A DNA stretch of 64,000 nucleotides from Portulaca oleracea (GCA_029582165.1 CM055893.1:22543179-22607178), one strand, 5' to 3'. Positions 22,661 to 33,690 are shown, numbered from the stretch's first letter. A program made the numbers and translations. Notes: generated by a model not told the origin, from the letters alone.

Positions 22661-22984
22661 CACAAACTAGAGTGTGGCGCAGTGGGAGTATTGATGAATT
22701 TAGCTTGAGTTTGAACCTTGAAACAGCAATCCAACAACACTTAACCACCAAGTGAAAGATATGACCTTGAGCTAGGTAATCCACAACTCTAGGCCTCACA
22801 CACCACCATGACTATCATAGGTAATCCACTAGATAATCAATAAAGGAATGACTTGCTAACACCACCAACCACAAATGGAAAGGTAAGAACAAGATTTTTG
22901 AGAGAGAACAAGGGAGAAACCCTAACAATGCTTAAGAATTACATTTATATTTCAGCAAAAACTCCCACCGCGCCACGCTCCATT

Positions 22985-22996
22985 TGGTATCAGAGC
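22985..22996 (+). other. Primer-binding site, initiator tRNA-Met type
   Basis: TGGTATCAGAGC follows the LTR end phrase CCACCGCGCCACGCTCC. It starts the internal region that carries the gag-like frame. Confidence 0.75.
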
Positions 22997-23331
22997 TCAA
23001 GGTTTGCATTAGCTTGATTATTTGTTCATTTCTCCATTGTTCTTACTAGTAGTGAATTCTTTTGTTGGATTTGATTGAAATATTGGTGTTCCCCATCCCT
23101 TGTGCCTCCAATTGGGTTGGAGAAGTTGCTATTGCTATTGTGTTTGTTGATTTTGATGCATATTGGAGCTTTGAGGAAGAGTTGGAAATTTGTGCACACA
23201 AGGTGTTCGATAAAATGCCTAAGTGAGAAAAACACAAAGAACCCTTAGCCAAACACAAGCCAACTACAAGAAAACCCCCAAACTCCACAAAATATTCTCA
23301 AACACATACCGTCCCTCACCCTTCCTTCGAT

Positions 23332-24078
23332 ATGGATGGTGAAAATAGTTCCAATCGAAAGGAATCAAGCCGCCACCGAAGTCCTCGGGTTCAAGCTATC
23401 GAGAATCGATTCTTCACCTACGAGAACCGATTATCCGCCTATGAGAACCGATTCTCCACTCTCGAGCGCAACATGGACGCACTTATGGCGCAGATGGACA
23501 AGCTCGCCCAAGAACGTCACATTCGACCTCGAGACGAACAAAGGAGGTCCATTCGTATCCCTATCCATCCTCCTCCCTCCTACGAGTCGAGTGACGATGA
23601 TAGAGATTCGCTTCGACGCCGTCGTCGACAGGACAATATTGAGGAGCCATTCTACTATTCCCCACTAACGACCGTCACGTCCCGAAAGTGTGTCAAATGT
23701 CGGTGTGTGGGCCACGATTCTTTGCAATGTCCGACAATGGCTATGGTTAAGGCTTGGATTGAAGGATCCTTTGGTGTGGAAGAGTAAACATGTGGTATGA
23801 AGAAGGAAGTTGATGAGCGAAACCTTCCTTCCACACTTGAAGAGTTTGAGGAGGTTGAGAAAAAGAAAGAACAAGATGTGATGGAAGAAGTCCATCTCAT
23901 GGAAAGTGAAGGAGAGCTCCTTGAGCTTGATGAGGTCCAAGGAGAGTCCTTAAAGGAGGAGGCGCCAATTCAAGAGCTTCCACAAGAGCAGGTCATGCAC
24001 TATCAACCTAGCAAGATTCGGGACTTGTCGATAACCACGAGGGCCTATGGAATGTTGGGTCATCCCAAGATGTCATGA
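23332..24078 (+). pseudogene. gag: Gag-like protein with zinc knuckle, one in-frame stop
   Basis: A 249-codon frame starts at ATG 23332 and is open except for a TAA at 23785-23787. The residues on either side belong to the same frame. The N-terminus is basic (about residues 1-20). Residues 20-65 hold repeated YENR-type segments likely to form a coiled coil. About residues 122-135 are CVKCRCVGHDSLQC, a CX2CX4HX4C zinc knuckle typical of gag nucleocapsid. After the stop codon the protein is very acidic and ends inside the inverted LTR arm. It would package element RNA. The frame is short for a gag and has no capsid core that I can recognise. Confidence 0.6.
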
Positions 24079-24924
24079 ATATTTGGCATCGTGGTTCGGT
24101 TGTGAGCCTGTTGAATAAACACAAGGTAATAATGGCGATCAAAGGTTAGAAATACATGTGCCTTCACTCTTTGGGTCATAACTCCTTCGTTACAACTTTG
24201 ATTAGTATCAATTTTGGGGAGATTAAATTACACACTGAGAGCTTTCCAACGATATCTTACGAGCCTAAAACGGATTCCGGATGAAGAAGTTAAGCGCGTT
24301 TGAAGTCGGCAGGGAAAAGCTGCCCAGAAGACTGAGTCACCCGAGTCAGCCGATGACTCGTCCTAGTCATCTGTCTGTCGCGTCCGCGATCCCTCTTGGT
24401 CAGTGACAGGCTATGGCGGATAGAGAGCTGACTCGCCCGCGCCACCATTTTACTCGCGCGCCATGTATACGCGACGAGCCTTGTTGCATTTTTATTTTGT
24501 TCTGTTATTAACCTAATTTCATGTTTAGTATAAATAGCTCGTTTAGCACCGTTTTCTAGGAGATTAAGATTAAGATTATGATATTGAATGAATTGCTAAG
24601 GCATTGTTAGGGTTTGCTCCCTTTTCTCTTAAAAATCTATATTACTTTATCCAATCTTTTGGTTGTGTTTCTAGTCATTCCTTTATTAATCATTTGGTGG
24701 TTGTTTCCTTTATGATGGTCGTGGTGGGGTGTTAGGCTTTGGTGGTGGACTACCTTTATCCAAGGTTATATCCAATCCCATTTGGTGTTCAAGGTTATTG
24801 ATATTGGTTGATTTTGGTTATTATTCTTGTTATTATTCAAGTTCAAGGCTATTGATGAGAAGTTCAAGCATGGGTGATCGAGATGTTCATCTTTCTCCCC
24901 TTATTCTATTGTTCATGGATTGCT
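24012..24924 (+). repeat. Inverted repeat, left arm (LTR in plus orientation)
   Basis: It is the reverse complement of 25001-25877. By eye the inner 200 bases are nearly identical, and the outer part differs by scattered substitutions and small indels. It starts near GATTCGGGACTTGTCGATAA and ends ATTGTTCATGGATTGCT. The open frame at 24729-25019 appears in both arms only because they are copies. Confidence 0.85.
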
Positions 24925-24991
24925 TTCCTCTCTTCTACAACAACAAACTCAAGCTAGAACCATCAATTCCCCCATCGCGTCACACTCTAGT

Positions 24992-25003
24992 TGGTATCAG
25001 AGC
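24992..25003 (+). other. Primer-binding site at the centre of the inverted repeat
   Basis: TGGTATCAGAGC sits at the inner edge of the right arm. The spacer (24925-25000) carries the LTR-end phrase CATCGCGTCACACTCTAG just before it. Confidence 0.7.
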
Positions 25004-25877
25004 AATCCATGAACAATAGAATAAGGGGAGAAAGATGAACATCTCGATCACCCATGCTTGAACTTCTCATCAATAGCCTTGAACTTGAATAATAACAAGA
25101 ATAATAACCAAAATCAACCAATATCAATAACCTTGAACACCAAATGGGATTGGATATGACCTTGGATAAAGGTAGTCCACCACCAAAGCCTAACACCCCA
25201 CCATGACCATCATAAAGGAAACAACCACCAAATGATCAATTAAGGAACGACTAGAAACACAACCAAAAGATTGGATAAAGTAATCTAGATTTTTAAGAGA
25301 AAAGGGAGCAAACCCTATCAATACCTTAGCAATTCATTCAATATCATAATCTTAATCTTAATCTCCTAGAAAAGGGTGCTAAACGAGCTATTTATACTAA
25401 ACATGAAATTAGGTTAAAAATGCAGTAACAAATACGCGAAGCATGGCGCGGGCGAGTAAAATGGTGGCGCGGGCAAGTGAGCTCTTTGACTGCCATAGCC
25501 TGTCGCTGGCCAAGAGGGGTCGCGGGCGTGACCAGAGCGTCGCGGGCGCGACAGACTGATGACTCGGGCGAGTCACCGGCTGACTTCAAACACGCATAAA
25601 TTCTTTGTCTTGACTCTGTTTTATGCTCGTAAGATATCGTTGGAAAGCTCTCAGTGTGTACCTTAAGCTCCCATAATTTGAGACCAATCAAAGTTGTAAC
25701 TAAGGAGTTATGACCCAAAGAGTGAAGGCACGCGTATTTCGAACCTTTGATCGCCATTATTACCTTGTGTTTATTCAACCGGCTCACAACCGAACCACGA
25801 TGACAAATATTCATGACATCTTTGGATGACCCAACATTCCATAGGCCCTCGTGGTTATCGACAAGTCTCGAATCTCT
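25001..25877 (-). repeat. Inverted repeat, right arm (LTR in minus orientation)
   Basis: It mirrors 24012-24924 with a 76-base spacer. A 225-codon minus-strand frame (25392-26069) starts outside the arm and runs through it. It has no recognised family, and the same frame in the left arm has a stop codon, so I treat it as non-coding. Confidence 0.85.
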
Positions 25878-26229
25878 TCCCGGACCGTTTGAAACATCCG
25901 CGGGGAAGTTCGTACCCCAACAATGGACGTCTCGTCTTAGCCAAGCTAAATTGACGATCATCACCTCGCTCTTCTTGAAGGTATAACGATTCTTGAGAAT
26001 AAGTGGGTGAACGGACTTAGCACGGTAACGCCAGTTAGCTCCTCTACCCATGACCTCGCTGATATCCACGATGTAAGCATCACAAGAGAGTGCAACTACC
26101 GGTGCTTACTGAACCGTTCGCTTAGCCTCGGTTGTGAAAGCTTGGACCCGATCCCGACACGGTCCACAAACACACCAAACCAACTGTTCCTGCCAAAAAA
26201 AAAAACGACAAACTCTCATTCAACCAAGC

Positions 26230-27356
26230 AAGGCAAAGGGATACTGAATATCAAAGGTTGAGGCTTGTATTGTCAGGGTTCAATCATGAAAGAAGGGTAA
26301 ACAAAGGCTAGGCGAGGCAAAAAGAACGGTAAATATAATGTAGGGTAGGCTATTTGGCAATGTAGCTTAACGAAATAAAATGAATGCCTTAATCACTTTG
26401 TCACAGCGTGCAATGCAAATATTTAGTCTCAAGCAAGATGCAAAGTAAGTTATAGAGATGCAACTAAAGGGTGAGTCACTCAGGGAATCATGGATTTGAT
26501 AAAAGTGATCAATTCGAAATTTTAGGTAATGTGGACTCATGGGGTAGAGCTCAATCAACTAAACTTAGCCCAAAGATTTGCGGCACGACACATTTATACT
26601 TTCTAAGATAGTCAAAGCAATAAAATACAACTTTCATAACTTGACTCAAAATCAGAAGATTTGAAGGAAAAGGTTTCAAAGACTTTTGAGATCTAATCCA
26701 GACTTTTCTAAGCGAAGCAAGCTAAACTGAAAGTAAGAAAGGTTTACAAATCATCACCGAAGGTGTTTCCGGTTTTAATCCAGGTCCTATCCTATATATT
26801 TTTTGGTTTTTTCTTTTCTATTTTTTGGTCTTTTTCTAATTTTTCTGATTTTTTTTTGGATTTTTTTTTTTGAATAAGGTGAATACAAAAGAAAGAAAAA
26901 GAAACAAACTAAGAAAAGAAATAAAAGAAAAATCTATATGCTACTAACTAATGCAATCTAGGTGGATGCAATTTAAAAGAAAAACTTAGAAAGAAAAACT
27001 TAAGAAAACTAGAAAACTAGAAAACAAAAGAAAAACACACTAGAAACTCAAATAAAAGAAAACAAACAAGCTAAAAACTAGAAAACATACTCAACTATGA
27101 ACAAGCAAATAAAAGAAACACTCAAAAATAAGAAAACACACTAAAAACAAAAGAAAAAAGCATTGAAACAAGAAAAAGAAAGACGAAAATAAACAAAAAA
27201 TAAACGAAAAACAAAGAAATGAACGAAAAGTAGAGAAACAAGAAGAAATATTCACAAAAGTGAAATATTCAACCCCCTCCCCCCCCCCCCCATGCTTAAA
27301 CGTTGCATTGTCCTCAATGTAGAAGACAACGGTGAAGGGGAAGAGCAAGCAAAGGA
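26230..27356 (-). other. Athila-like non-coding 3' region, distal part
   Basis: It resumes homology with the second copy: GGGTGAGTCACTCA (26471) and ATGTGGACTCATGGGGTAGAGCTCAA (about 26529) match 56457-56550. An A-rich purine tract occupies 26880-27260, and a C run plus CATGCTTAAACG (27283-27303) matches 56987-57003. There are no genes here. Confidence 0.65.
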
Positions 27357-28475
27357 TTAAGGATCCTCGGTCGGTGGGGAAGGGTTGGTTATCGACTCGT
27401 CAAGACGGTCAAAACGCAAGTCAGTATGACCCCTAAACTCAATAAAACTCTCCCGCAACTCATTCATACGGAGCTCGGTCCGGTCAATGGAGATCTTGAG
27501 GTCGCAAAGGCGCGCCTCATAGTCTAATTGGGGTTGTTCGAGTTGAGGGTCAGGAAGGTTTTCAGGCTCAGGCTCGGGATCAAACTCAGGAAAGGGTGGC
27601 ATCCACATCAAATTCTCAACAACTTGGGGTGAGGTGTGGGGATGACGCACGGGAAACCTAGCATTGTTGGGATAAACCCAAAGACAACGCGAGTCTTTGT
27701 CAAACTTGCATAAACCAAAAGAGTTACACTGATCACCATCCAAAAATATGCTACCCGGGACAAGGTCAGTGGGCTTCCTAGGCGGTCTAAAACCGTATTG
27801 GCATGCAAGGTGTGTGATGTAACCTCCTATGGCAATGCCCTTGTTGGTCGAGGTAGCTACACTCGAAAGGTGATGAGCAAGCATAGTTGCAGGGTCAGCA
27901 CGTGTATCGACATCAAGCATGCAACGCAACATATAACAATCAGTCCGGGTAGCTTTGTTTGAGCTACCGGGTCTCCCGAAGATACCGCAAGAGAGTATGC
28001 GGTGGACATACCTCAATACAGGGTTTCTAATTAGGGTTGCGGGGATGTTGCTAGGGTCCCAATTGTCAAAACGAGAAATTCTGTAAAAGAAACCCTTTCC
28101 ATCCCACACTAAGGGTATGAGGGACGATTCCCGATACGTATGTTCAGGTAACCCAAAGGCACGGGCAAACTCGGACATAGTCAACGTCCTTTCTACAACG
28201 TCTTAACATCCACAAAACATCATCCAACATGCCGCAATTACAAAAGAAAGGTTCATGAATATATTTGGTGGGGATGAGGGCTCTTTGGGAAAGGGAATCG
28301 TACATCTTCTTGGTCTCTCCTTCAAAGTTGAAGGGGTTTGAGCTCCTCGAGTCCGTCGGAGCTGTGGCCTTCTGTTTACCCTTCTCGGTTACCGTAGCTT
28401 TGCGCTTCCGGCTCCCACTGGCTCTTCGTCATCGCCCGGAGGTCCGGAGAAGCTCGGATTTTTCGTCCTCACCAT
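27357..28475 (-). pseudogene. ATHILA ORF-1-type protein, frameshifted
   Basis: The longest intact piece is 27357-28184 (275 residues, non-ATG start). The reading continues upstream in other frames to a plausible ATG at 28473-28475, with a Lys/Arg-rich segment (RKRKATVTEKGKQK) and NPFNFEGETKKMYDSL. At least two frameshifts break it, near 28400 and near 28190. The core has RNPVLRYVHRILSCGIFGR and GIAIGGYITHLACQYGF, which I recognise from the Athila ORF-1 family of plant gypsy elements. A coiled-coil-like tail (RLCDLKISIDRTELRMNELR) is followed by a Pro/Ser-rich end. It lies between the missing pol and the 3' LTR, in the env-like position. The function of this family is not established. Confidence 0.75.
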
Positions 28476-29582
28476 CTAAAAACATTCATAAAATCTGTGC
28501 AGTCACCAAGATAGATTCTAGGTATCAAATAAGCATGATCATGATGCATAAACTCAATACTAAGAATACCCCATGCTTATTTGATACTAGGGGTTGAAAT
28601 TAAGATAAATCTAACCTAAAATCTCACCAAAAACAAAGTATAACACCACAACACAATCACAACCAAAACCTAGACCTAAATTTTTCAATTTCAACATCAC
28701 ATTGCTCTCTCAATACATCCAACATCACAATTCTCTAAATTCTGGAACAAAAAGATCAAAAGTAAATCAACTCAAACCAAGCCCTAATCAAGAATTCAAT
28801 CCAAGAATCAAACCCAAACAAGAAATTCGAACCTAGGACATGGTATATGGTATAAATTCAGCAAATTACTCAATAAACTCAAGTATTCAATCCAAATCAT
28901 ACCATAATCGAAGTATATAATCAAAGTACAAGAGAAAGAGATGAGAATTCTATACCTTGAGTTTGAAGAGGGAAGAGGAATGGAACTTGACGGTTTAAAG
29001 TGTTAGAGTGCAAGTGAGAAGACAAAAGAGAGAAGAAGTTGTGGTGTGAGGTGGCGGCGCCGGCGAGGTGGTCGGCGGCGTCGACGGTGGCGGGTGGTTG
29101 AGGCTGGTGGTGCTTGGGGGAGAGGGGGGTCGTCGAGGTTAGGGCAAAAGCAAGGAGGGAGTTTTCAAATTGAAAGAAAGAAAGAGGAAGGGCCCCAATA
29201 AAAATCAAAAGGCGGGCAAAAATAACTGGGCAAAATAACAAAAGGCGGCCAGCGCTTGGCAAAAAACTCTTACCTGAGCTCTCTGGACAAGGCGCTGCCA
29301 GCACCTTGAAAATGCTGGCTGCATTTTATCACCTGATGATGGTAATTCGAATTTTGCCACTTATTTGCTTGTTTTCTCCTTTTTCTTCGTTTGCTCCTTA
29401 TTTTCCCTACAATTTGACACACCAAAAATCACTACAAACATTCACCAACTTAAAATTTATAAAAAAATGTTAATAAAGCCATAAATTTCTTGAATTTCTT
29501 CTTTTTCACTACACACTAAAGAAACATATTAGTAAACTTCAAGATAAAATTACTAAGGAATAAAAACTGAAAGAAAACAATT
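28476..29582. other. Non-coding retroelement DNA upstream of ORF-1
   Basis: It includes an inverted phrase pair (GGTATCAAATAAGCATG at 28520 and CATGCTTATTTGATAC at 28571) and a GC-rich patch at 29040-29130. Words such as AAGGCGCTGCCAGCACC at 29288 resemble GGCGCTAGCTGC in the LTR at 21370. No coding sequence is seen. Confidence 0.5.
28520..28590. repeat. Short perfect-looking inverted repeat
   Basis: GTATCAAATAAGCATG (28521-28536) and CATGCTTATTTGATAC (28571-28586) are reverse complements around a loop of about 34 bases. The role is unknown; it lies in the leader just upstream of the ORF-1 start. Confidence 0.7.
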
Positions 29583-29650
29583 TGTAATACCCCGGATATG
29601 TGGTTAAAGTGTGGCTTAAAGAGATTGAAATGACTACCCATATCACCAAG

Positions 29651-29755
29651 GTGCACCTTCTTTTATGGTAGCTCATCCGTTGGGAACTCCTCAGTTAAGC
29701 GTGCTTGGCTGGGAGTAGTCCAAGGATGGGTGACCTCCTAGGAAGTTTTCCCGGG
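29651..29755 (+). ncRNA. 5S rRNA-derived segment in LTR1
   Basis: CAGTTAAGCGTGCTTGG, GAGTAGTCC and AGGATGGGTGACCTCCTA in order and at 5S-like spacing correspond to the internal pol III promoter (box A, intermediate element, box C) of plant 5S rRNA. The first third of the segment is more diverged. It is not a functional 5S gene because it sits inside an LTR and lacks the normal 5S termini. Confidence 0.8.
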
Positions 29756-29876
29756 TAGCGTGTGAGCGAGGACGAAGCACGCTGGAAAGACTCATGGTGA
29801 TTTGTGGGGCCAGACAGCGATCCTTGAAGCAGTTATCGGTAATGTCCGCGACCCGGAGGGGTCATGGCGTTACAGA

Positions 29877-29888
29877 TGGTATCAGAGC
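29877..29888 (+). other. Primer-binding site of the Cassandra-type element
   Basis: TGGTATCAGAGC begins two bases after the LTR1 end, as expected for priming by initiator tRNA-Met. Confidence 0.85.
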
Positions 29889-30070
29889 CGACCCGCGACC
29901 GTGGGCGCCGCATGACGAGAGCCATGGCGATCACCTAATGGGCAAAGATTCTGGATTGGATTATGGCACAACGAGGACGTTGTGCGCTTAAGTGGGGGTG
30001 ATTGTAATACCCCGGATATGTGGTTAAAGTGTGGCTTAAAGGGATTGAAATGACTACTCATATCACCAAG

Positions 30071-30175
30071 GTGTACGTTCTTTTATGGTAGCTCATCCAT
30101 CGGGAACTCCTCAGTTAAGCGTGCTTGGCTGGGAGTAGTCCAAGAATGGGTGACCTCCTGGAAAGTTTTCCCGGG
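30071..30175 (+). ncRNA. 5S rRNA-derived segment in LTR2
   Basis: It holds the same elements as in LTR1, with box C changed to AGAATGGGTGACCTCCTGG. Box A is intact. Confidence 0.78.
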
Positions 30176-30304
30176 CAGCGTGTGAGCGAGGACGAAGCAC
30201 GCTGGAAAGACTCGTGGTGATTTGTGGGGTCAGTCAGCGATCCTTGAAAGACTCACCACGAGTCTTTCTAGCGTGCTTCGTCCTCGATCACACGCTGCCC
30301 AAGA

Positions 30305-30410
30305 AAAATTTCCAGGAGGTCACCTATCCTTGGACTACTCCCAGCCAAGCACGCTTAACTGAGGAGTTCCCAACGGATGAGCTACCATAAAAGAAGGTGC
30401 ACCTTGGTGA
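30305..30410 (-). ncRNA. 5S rRNA-derived segment in the inverted LTR3
   Basis: On the minus strand it reads AGTTAAGCGTGCTTGGCTGG and AGGATAGGTGACCTCCTGG. Box C carries one change (GGATAGG for GGATGGG). Confidence 0.78.
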
Positions 30411-30470
30411 TATGAGTAGTCATTTCAATCTCTTTAAGCCACACTTTAACTACATATCCGGGGTATTACA

Positions 30471-30754
30471 CATTTGAACTAAAATAAAAAATAAAAAGGT
30501 GGGGAGGGATAGATATTAGAAATTTATGTACCTCCTCGGGGTTGCTTTGTTTAACGTCGTTAGCTCGACGTTATGGACCCTACTCGTCGGGGTCCTTGAT
30601 CCGTTTTGGAACCGGATAGGTGATGACTGTTTCGACGTTTGTAAATTAGGTTTGACTCCGTTAATTGTTAAATGTACGTTTGTGATTACTTTGCTGACAC
30701 TTAAGCTCGTAGAATCGTTGAGGGACTAATAAGGGTATACTGACAATATCATGC
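30471..30754. other. Athila-like remnant continuing right of the Cassandra-type insertion
   Basis: It has A-rich sequence like that left of the insertion, then CTCCTCGGGGTTGCTTTG and CGTCGTTAGCTCGACG. To my knowledge that style belongs to the region between pol and ORF-1 of Athila-like elements. No gene is seen. Confidence 0.45.
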
Positions 30755-30828
30755 GTTGTTATTATTATTAGTATTATTTTTCTGATTATTATTATAATAA
30801 TAATTTTTATATGAATATTATTATTTTG

Positions 30829-30859
<31 letters not shown>

Positions 30860-31029
30860 CCCATTATTATTATAATTATTTGTCCATTATTATTATTATT
30901 ATTATTATTGTTATTGTTATTATTATTATTATTATTATGTGATTATTAGTATTAGGTAATTATTAGTATTATTGTTATTATCTCTTATTATTATTAGTAG
31001 TATGTGTTGTTATTTTTAATTGTTATTAG

Positions 31030-31066
<37 letters not shown>

Positions 31067-31142
31067 GGGTGGTGTTTATTATTATTATTAACTATTAATA
31101 TTAGTATTATTATTACTATGTGATTATTATTAATACTAGGTG

Positions 31143-31184
<42 letters not shown>

Positions 31185-31190
31185 CTTTAT
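30755..31190. repeat. TTA/ATT trinucleotide-rich tract
   Basis: About 430 bases are dominated by ATT/TTA units with interruptions (TATGTG, GATTATTAGT). The Ile-rich minus frame at 30661-30864 is an artefact of it. Confidence 0.9.
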
Positions 31191-31199
31191 GGGTGTTAG

Positions 31200-33690
31200 T
31201 AGTATTGCATTTGTATAAGGTTTTGTATTAGATAGAAGTAGTATGACTCTATCCTAGTTAAAATAGGTTAGAACTTAGACTGTTAGTCGGTTAGGGTTTT
31301 TCTTGATAGAATTAGATTAGATTTAGTGTTAGTTAGAGGGAGATTAAAGGTTAATTAAGATTAATAACGTAAGGCTAACAACACACGCACCCCTGGCTCT
31401 CCCTCTCTTTGTGTCTCACTCTCTTTCTCTCTTTTTTCTTTGTCGGGAATCCCCAGCCGCCAGGAGGGTCACCGGACCACCGCTGGAGCACCCAGACTAT
31501 CGCCGCCCCCCGCTCTGAGTCCAGAATACCGCCCTTTACCCTCTGTTTTCTCTTTCCCACTCACTCTCACTTTCTCTCCCTGTTCGTTCCCCCTCACTGT
31601 CATCGCTAACGACTGCCCCAGCCACCGCCGTCCTCCCCGAAACTAGTCGACCACCAGGCGACCTCCGCCGACCGCCGACATGGTTGCGCAACGCTGGACC
31701 GTGAAACCGAAGGAGTTTCTGCTGATGTTGTTGTCGTCATCGTCGCCGGACTCCGACACTCGCACCCATGCTCCGACGAGTATCGACGTTCTCTGCTCGT
31801 CGACGCCGACCACCCAGTCGCCGCCGCCTCCAGTTACTGTCGCTACCGCCCTAGCGACATTCTACTCCCACGTAAAACCCCAATTTATTTTGTTCCAGTT
31901 CAAGCTTATTCGTTTGTGTTGTTGTTCTCTGATGTCTTGTTCTATGATAACTTTTGGTATTAATCATAGTGTTTAGGAGCAACCTGATTTAGCATGCATG
32001 AGATTAGGGTTTTACCCCTTGTTTTCCTTGTTAAGTAATGGTTTTTATAGTTAGTTATTAATTATTTTTTTTTTGTTTTAATCATGCTATGTGTGCATGG
32101 TATCGTGGGTGCTAATATGGGAAGTACGGCATGTACTAATTATGTTATAAATCATGTTAAAGTTTATTAATGTTAGTATTCATGCTTAGATATGTGTTAT
32201 ACGTATTTCATGCAAATCTTGACTACTATTAGTAATTATATACATGAAAGAAATTAAATTACTAAATTTTGGTTCTTTAATTATGTGAATCATCAAGAAG
32301 TGTAGTAATGGTTTCACTAATTTTATATTATTGCATGAATTACGGAAGAAGAAGTTTGTGATGATTGTTGATTTTTTTATTATTAGTTAGTAATGTTTGG
32401 TTTGTCAATATAAGTAAAGAATGTTAGGGTTCATTAATGTTTCACTCATTCATGAATGAATTAGGGTGATAATTAGTAAGAATTATTATTGATAATTATT
32501 TAAGTGTTATTTGGCCTTAGGTTCACTCACATGTTCCTTTACCATATTGTTATTATATGAGCTTGATAGAGTATGTTATAGAACTCACATTCAGGGTTGT
32601 GTCAGTGTTATTTCATGCATGATTTAGGGTTAGAAAAATTATTAAAGTTGATTTCATGTTTTACTAGTTAGTTTTGATTGTAGAATTTATGAAGTATAGA
32701 CCTTGGTTGAATTAGGGTAGAGACCTTGACCTTAGCAACTGTTTTAGGCTCAAATTAGGACCCCGGGATCGGATGGTGAAAGTTAGAATCGAAATTATCA
32801 ACTAGATGGGAACCGGGAACGGGACAGTTTCGATAGGGTGTAAAGACCGGGTCACCATAAGCCGTATACTCGTCCTTTGGCCAAACCATTTGAACTGGAG
32901 GTTCCTTAAGATGTTAGCTTTCATAGGAATTTTGCGGATCAGACTTTGGAGTTGTATAAGTCGAGTTATACTCCAATTGTCATACATAGGTCAGATCTGG
33001 ACAGTTTGGATTGATGACTGTTTTTTAGGACTTTAGGGTGTGTTTTTAGTCTCGAGTCATAAGAGTTTTAGTAGACATCCCAAGGTTTACGGAAAGTCTA
33101 AAACCAGACCTATAGAATGTCAGGAGGCCAAGTCATGACCCTTTTCTCTGTTGTTATCTGTCTTGTTGTTATTACTTATTAATGAATTTGTTGTTATGTG
33201 AAAAGGTTGATTGGTTTTTAATATGTGATTATTTGGAATATGTTGAGTAATTCAAATTGTAAATTCATAAATGATGGGAACCTTATAGTGTTCCTAGGGG
33301 AGGGTAAGGTAAAAGGTAGTTGGTACTAACTTCGAAGGGCGCGTTGTTAATTATAGAAATTATTTTATTTTAGGGCCGAGCTAGTTCGCGTCGTTAGTGA
33401 GCTCAAATGTTCGTTTTTTTAGGCCCCTCATTTTTTGTAATGTTTTATTTTTAGATGAAGATTTGTATGTTGGGGACGGGAATTAGAAGTGAGAATGACG
33501 TGATTAGAAGTTGTTATTTATATTGCGTCCCTTTTTTTTTTAGAAAGACTTGACGTTAAGGATGTTAAGTTTGATTTCTTAGTTTGAGTTTGTTTAGTTT
33601 GGATTAAGGTTGTTGAACAGTTGTAGTCTTTCCTTCTCGCCTTGTATTCATTCGGGGATGCGGCAGTGACGCCCAGTTGAAAAGAAAAAA
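31200..33690 (+). repeat. Gypsy-type long LTR-like sequence, left member of an inverted pair
   Basis: It has a T/C-rich leader (31395-31440), a GC-rich pseudo-coding stretch (31440-31870), then AT-rich DNA and a conserved end (33421-33680: TTGGGGACGGGAATTAG ... TTCGGGGATGCGGCAGTGACGCC). The last 260 bases match the reverse complement of 33800-34043. The GC-rich stretch supports several frames (31409-31646, 31680-31976) with Pro/Ser-rich sequence but no known domain. It may be an untranslated leader. The left border is not defined. Confidence 0.5.

Larger units (their letters stand above)
22660..26200. mobile_element. Small gag-only LTR element with inverted LTR arms, nested in the Athila-like element
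   Basis: The segment contains, in order: a minus-oriented LTR piece (22665-22945), a plus-oriented LTR end with primer-binding site (22945-22996), one gag-like frame (23332-24078), a plus-oriented LTR arm (24012-24924) with a second PBS (24992-25003), and a minus-oriented LTR arm (25001-25877). Athila sequence resumes after about 26230. No protease, RT or integrase is present, so it is non-autonomous. 25878-26200 continues the minus-oriented unit with no recognised gene. The outer borders are by eye only. Confidence 0.6.
29583..30470. mobile_element. Cassandra-type TRIM with three LTRs, the third inverted
   Basis: LTR1 is 29583-29874 (292 bp, TGTAATACCCC...GCGTTACA). Then come a tRNA-Met-type PBS (29877-29888), a 128-bp interior, a purine tract (AAGTGGGGGTGAT) and LTR2 from 30003 to about 30249 (3' truncated). 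An inverted, also truncated LTR3 follows (about 30250-30470), ending ATTACA. Each LTR contains a 5S rRNA-like segment, the hallmark of Cassandra elements. The interior is non-coding, as in that family. The unit is flanked by CAATT (29578-29582) and CATTT (30471-30475), a possible 5-bp duplication with one mismatch. Confidence 0.85.
20271..30750 (-). mobile_element. Athila-like Ty3-gypsy retrotransposon, 3' half, with nested insertions
   Basis: The 3' LTR (20271-21692), polypurine tract, long non-coding 3' region and ATHILA ORF-1 pseudogene (27357-28475) are arranged in minus orientation. This is the layout of the second Athila-like copy at 53754-57766, and several non-coding phrases are shared at matching places (about 21700/55200, 22204/55737, 26460/56455, 27290/56985). 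It is interrupted by an inverted small element (about 22660-26200) and by a Cassandra-type element (29583-30470). Gag-pol and the 5' LTR are missing. The right limit is uncertain. A phrase at 30545-30600 (TTTAACGTCGTTAGCTCGACG) is typical of this lineage to my knowledge. Confidence 0.75.

Noticed and set aside
24729..25196. Two identical small proteins encoded face to face
   Set aside because: They exist only because the two arms of the inverted repeat are copies of one LTR sequence.
25392..26069. 225-residue minus-strand frame
   Set aside because: It runs through an LTR inverted arm; the matching frame in the other arm has a stop, and no known domain is seen.
29651..29755. A functional 5S rRNA gene
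   Set aside because: Only the internal promoter part matches well; it is embedded in an LTR and repeated in each LTR, as in Cassandra elements.
31409..31976. Pro/Ser-rich frames that could be a gene start
   Set aside because: GC-rich leader of an LTR-like sequence; a similar but non-alignable set of frames occurs in the mirrored LTR (35925-36423), with no domains in either.
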